Shown: positions 62,925 to 64,000 of the stretch, piece after piece | Layout: each line of letters opens with the position of its first letter | Numbering within the stretch: the stretch's first letter is position 1 | NCBI RefSeq assembly: GCF_902459475.1 | Contig: NZ_LR699114.1 | Coordinates: 1,426,001 to 1,490,000, forward strand | Length of the DNA stretch: 64,000 nt | Origin: Aquicella lusitana | GTDB taxonomy: Bacteria > Pseudomonadota > Gammaproteobacteria > DSM-16500 | Direction of reading: 5' to 3' | Translations under genes and position numbers: made by a program | The notes under the pieces: generated by a model | What the model saw: the letters and a program-made list of their open reading frames with translations, nothing else | The model's database searches: none | What the model was told of the DNA's origin: nothing

Positions 62925-63311
62925 TCAAATTACTGGCGTTGGTGTCACCAGCAGCAGAAGCAGCGCACCCAGCGTTACCGTCAGATTAGCTAAAAATAAT
63001 GTAAAATTCAGCAGGCGTAACTCGCCTCTAAAATGCCAGAATGGGTGAAAAATGAAAACAGCAACAATCGTGGCCGGGATCAATATTAAGACTGCTACCT
63101 TAACAAACATGCCAAACATAATCATGCCACCCGTCACCACCTGTATACCAATGCCTGCAGGCAGCAGTAAATAAGGATGAGGAACGCGTTTTTTTACCAG
63201 TGTTTCCATGATAGGTACCCAATGGTAGATGCTCCAGCAACCTAGAAAAACAAAATATCCGCCGATAAGAATATGGGCCAAAACGGATAAAATGGTAAAT
63301 AAAATATCCAT
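62925..63311 (-). CDS. DoxX-like membrane protein
   Basis: 128 residues and four hydrophobic segments. HILIGGYFVFLGCWSIYHW, PAGIGIQVVTGGMIMFGMFVK and the FIFHPFWHF loop are DoxX/DoxD-family features. Role unknown, often redox-related. It lies 43 bases upstream of the CorC-like gene on the same strand. Confidence 0.75.
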   Translation of the reverse strand: MDILFTILSVLAHILIGGYFVFLGCWSIYHWVPIMETLVKKRVPHPYLLLPAGIGIQVVTGGMIMFGMFVKVAVLILIPATIVAVFIFHPFWHFRGELRLLNFTLFLANLTVTLGALLLLLVTPTPVI

Positions 63312-63405
63312 ATAGCCATCCTTTTTTACTATCTTACCTTCATCTTATCCCGTTTAGCTCGGTCGAGATAGTGGCTACCCCCTCACTATTTCGTTTTTAT
63401 GGGGT

Positions 63406-63411
63406 TATAAT
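63406..63411 (+). promoter_or_regulatory. Candidate -10 box for the symporter gene
   Basis: Perfect TATAAT directly followed by an ATG (63412), with no good -35. It argues that the upstream ATG is not used and translation begins at the TTG at 63445. Confidence 0.4.
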
Positions 63412-63444
63412 ATGACCCTAACCAAAACGAGAGGGGAGAATATT

Positions 63445-64000
63445 TTGAAGAATTATATGTTTCTGGCGATATTACTGAGTATCGCACTTGGCATTGTGTG
63501 CGGGATATTTATCCCCGAGCAGATGATAGCGATCCAGTGGATAGGCCAATTATTTATTAACTTATTGAAATTAATCGTTCTTCCCCTTATTTTCTGCGCG
63601 CTCGTCAGTGCGATTACCTCCATTGGCGGCATGAAACGGCTCGGGTCCATTGGGGTCTATACACTCGGTTATGTGCTGCTCAGCGTCTCCATTGCCGTCG
63701 CTATCGGGCTATTTCTGCTGAACGTGTTCAAGCCCGGCGTTGGCATCCCACCGAGCCTGATTCTGGCTAACGCAACACCAACCGATCTTAAGCCGATGGC
63801 TTTTTCCTCCTACCTGCTTTCCCTTTTTCCACCCAATATTGTTGCCGCTGCGGCAAAATATGAAATCATGCCCATCGTCTTTTTCAGCATCGTCTTCTCT
63901 CTCGCCTGCCTTGCAGTAGGCCAGACCGCCACACCTGTGATTAGTTTTTTTGTAGGATTAAGAGACGTTCTCATTAAAATGATCACTTGGCTCATGGTAT
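63445..64000 (+). CDS. Dicarboxylate/amino acid:cation symporter (DAACS), 3' end outside the window
   Basis: First 185 residues of a GltP/DctA-type transporter: MKNYMFLAILLSIALGIVCGIF, then WIGQLFINLLKLIVLPLIFCALVSAITSIG, the family signature, and VYTLGYVLLSVSIAVAIGL with an exposed PPSLILANATPTDLKP loop. The TTG at 63445 is preferred because GAGGGGAG stands six bases before it. It would import glutamate, aspartate or C4-dicarboxylates. The gene is cut by the window edge. Confidence 0.88.
   Translation, partial: MKNYMFLAILLSIALGIVCGIFIPEQMIAIQWIGQLFINLLKLIVLPLIFCALVSAITSIGGMKRLGSIGVYTLGYVLLSVSIAVAIGLFLLNVFKPGVGIPPSLILANATPTDLKPMAFSSYLLSLFPPNIVAAAAKYEIMPIVFFSIVFSLACLAVGQTATPVISFFVGLRDVLIKMITWLMV

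Overview
The window reads as chromosome of an intracellular-lifestyle gammaproteobacterium, most likely a member of the Legionellales (Coxiellaceae/Legionellaceae type). This is an inference from gene content: ordinary gammaproteobacterial housekeeping genes (folD, rlmD, ttcA, cold-shock protein, tRNAs, CorC-type protein, yheT) are interleaved with eukaryotic-like or host-directed proteins. These include a U-box protein with a membrane segment, an F-box-like/RCC1-repeat protein, an ankyrin-repeat protein, a possible RGS-like protein, an acid-sphingomyelinase-like phosphodiesterase, a PLD-type enzyme and a NAPE-PLD-like metallohydrolase. Many transporters of the major facilitator superfamily are also present.

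Layout. 1-7.1 kb is an AT-rich accessory stretch: unrecognised large proteins, a short-chain dehydrogenase, a LuxR-type regulator with a possibly leaderless promoter and a coupled secreted small protein, a broken IS30 transposase and an intact ISL3-type element. The element ends 17 bp from a four-tRNA operon (Pro-Arg-His-Lys, minus strand, 7143-7558, with a clear promoter). 7.7-14.2 kb holds the U-box protein, folD, a small HTH protein, a sugar transporter, ornithine aminotransferase and the RGS-like protein. A 181-bp MITE-like element sits at 14.4 kb. 14.7-21.9 kb is rlmD, a free-standing Hpt protein, a peptide transporter with a terminator, an MFS/acyl-CoA-ligase operon and ttcA. 22-23.4 kb carries stress-type genes (a small Gln/Arg/Pro-rich ORF, a two-BON-domain protein, a cold-shock protein).

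23.5-27.5 kb is a four-gene set (YdjC/NaxD-like deacetylase, ArnT-like transferase, GtrA-like flippase, polyprenyl-phosphate GT2) that matches the logic of a lipid A amino-sugar decoration pathway. 27.7-38.2 kb contains an ABC-F protein, the F-box/RCC1 protein, a Bcr/CflA pump, a DMT exporter, PLD and metallohydrolase genes, an SDR and an outer-membrane protein. 38.4-39.3 kb holds two ORFs joined by an A7 slippery run. 40-46.7 kb holds the sphingomyelinase-like protein, a hypothetical protein with a hairpin over its ribosome-binding site, sodC, a CBS protein and the ankyrin protein. 46.8-50.2 kb is a SulP transporter next to CysZ and two small membrane proteins. 50.3-54.3 kb has an MFS pump, a DdpX-type dipeptidase, a repeat-filled spacer and an IS110 transposase. 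54.4-64 kb has phnA/yjdM and a quinone oxidoreductase under near-identical promoters, an alpha-helical hypothetical, yheT, an acetolactate-synthase-like TPP enzyme, small envelope proteins, a CorC/HlyC protein, a DoxX-like protein and the 5' part of a DAACS symporter.

Starts were often moved inward from the longest reading frame where a Shine-Dalgarno sequence or a promoter inside the longer frame decided the matter. All identifications are by reading motifs; no database search was run.
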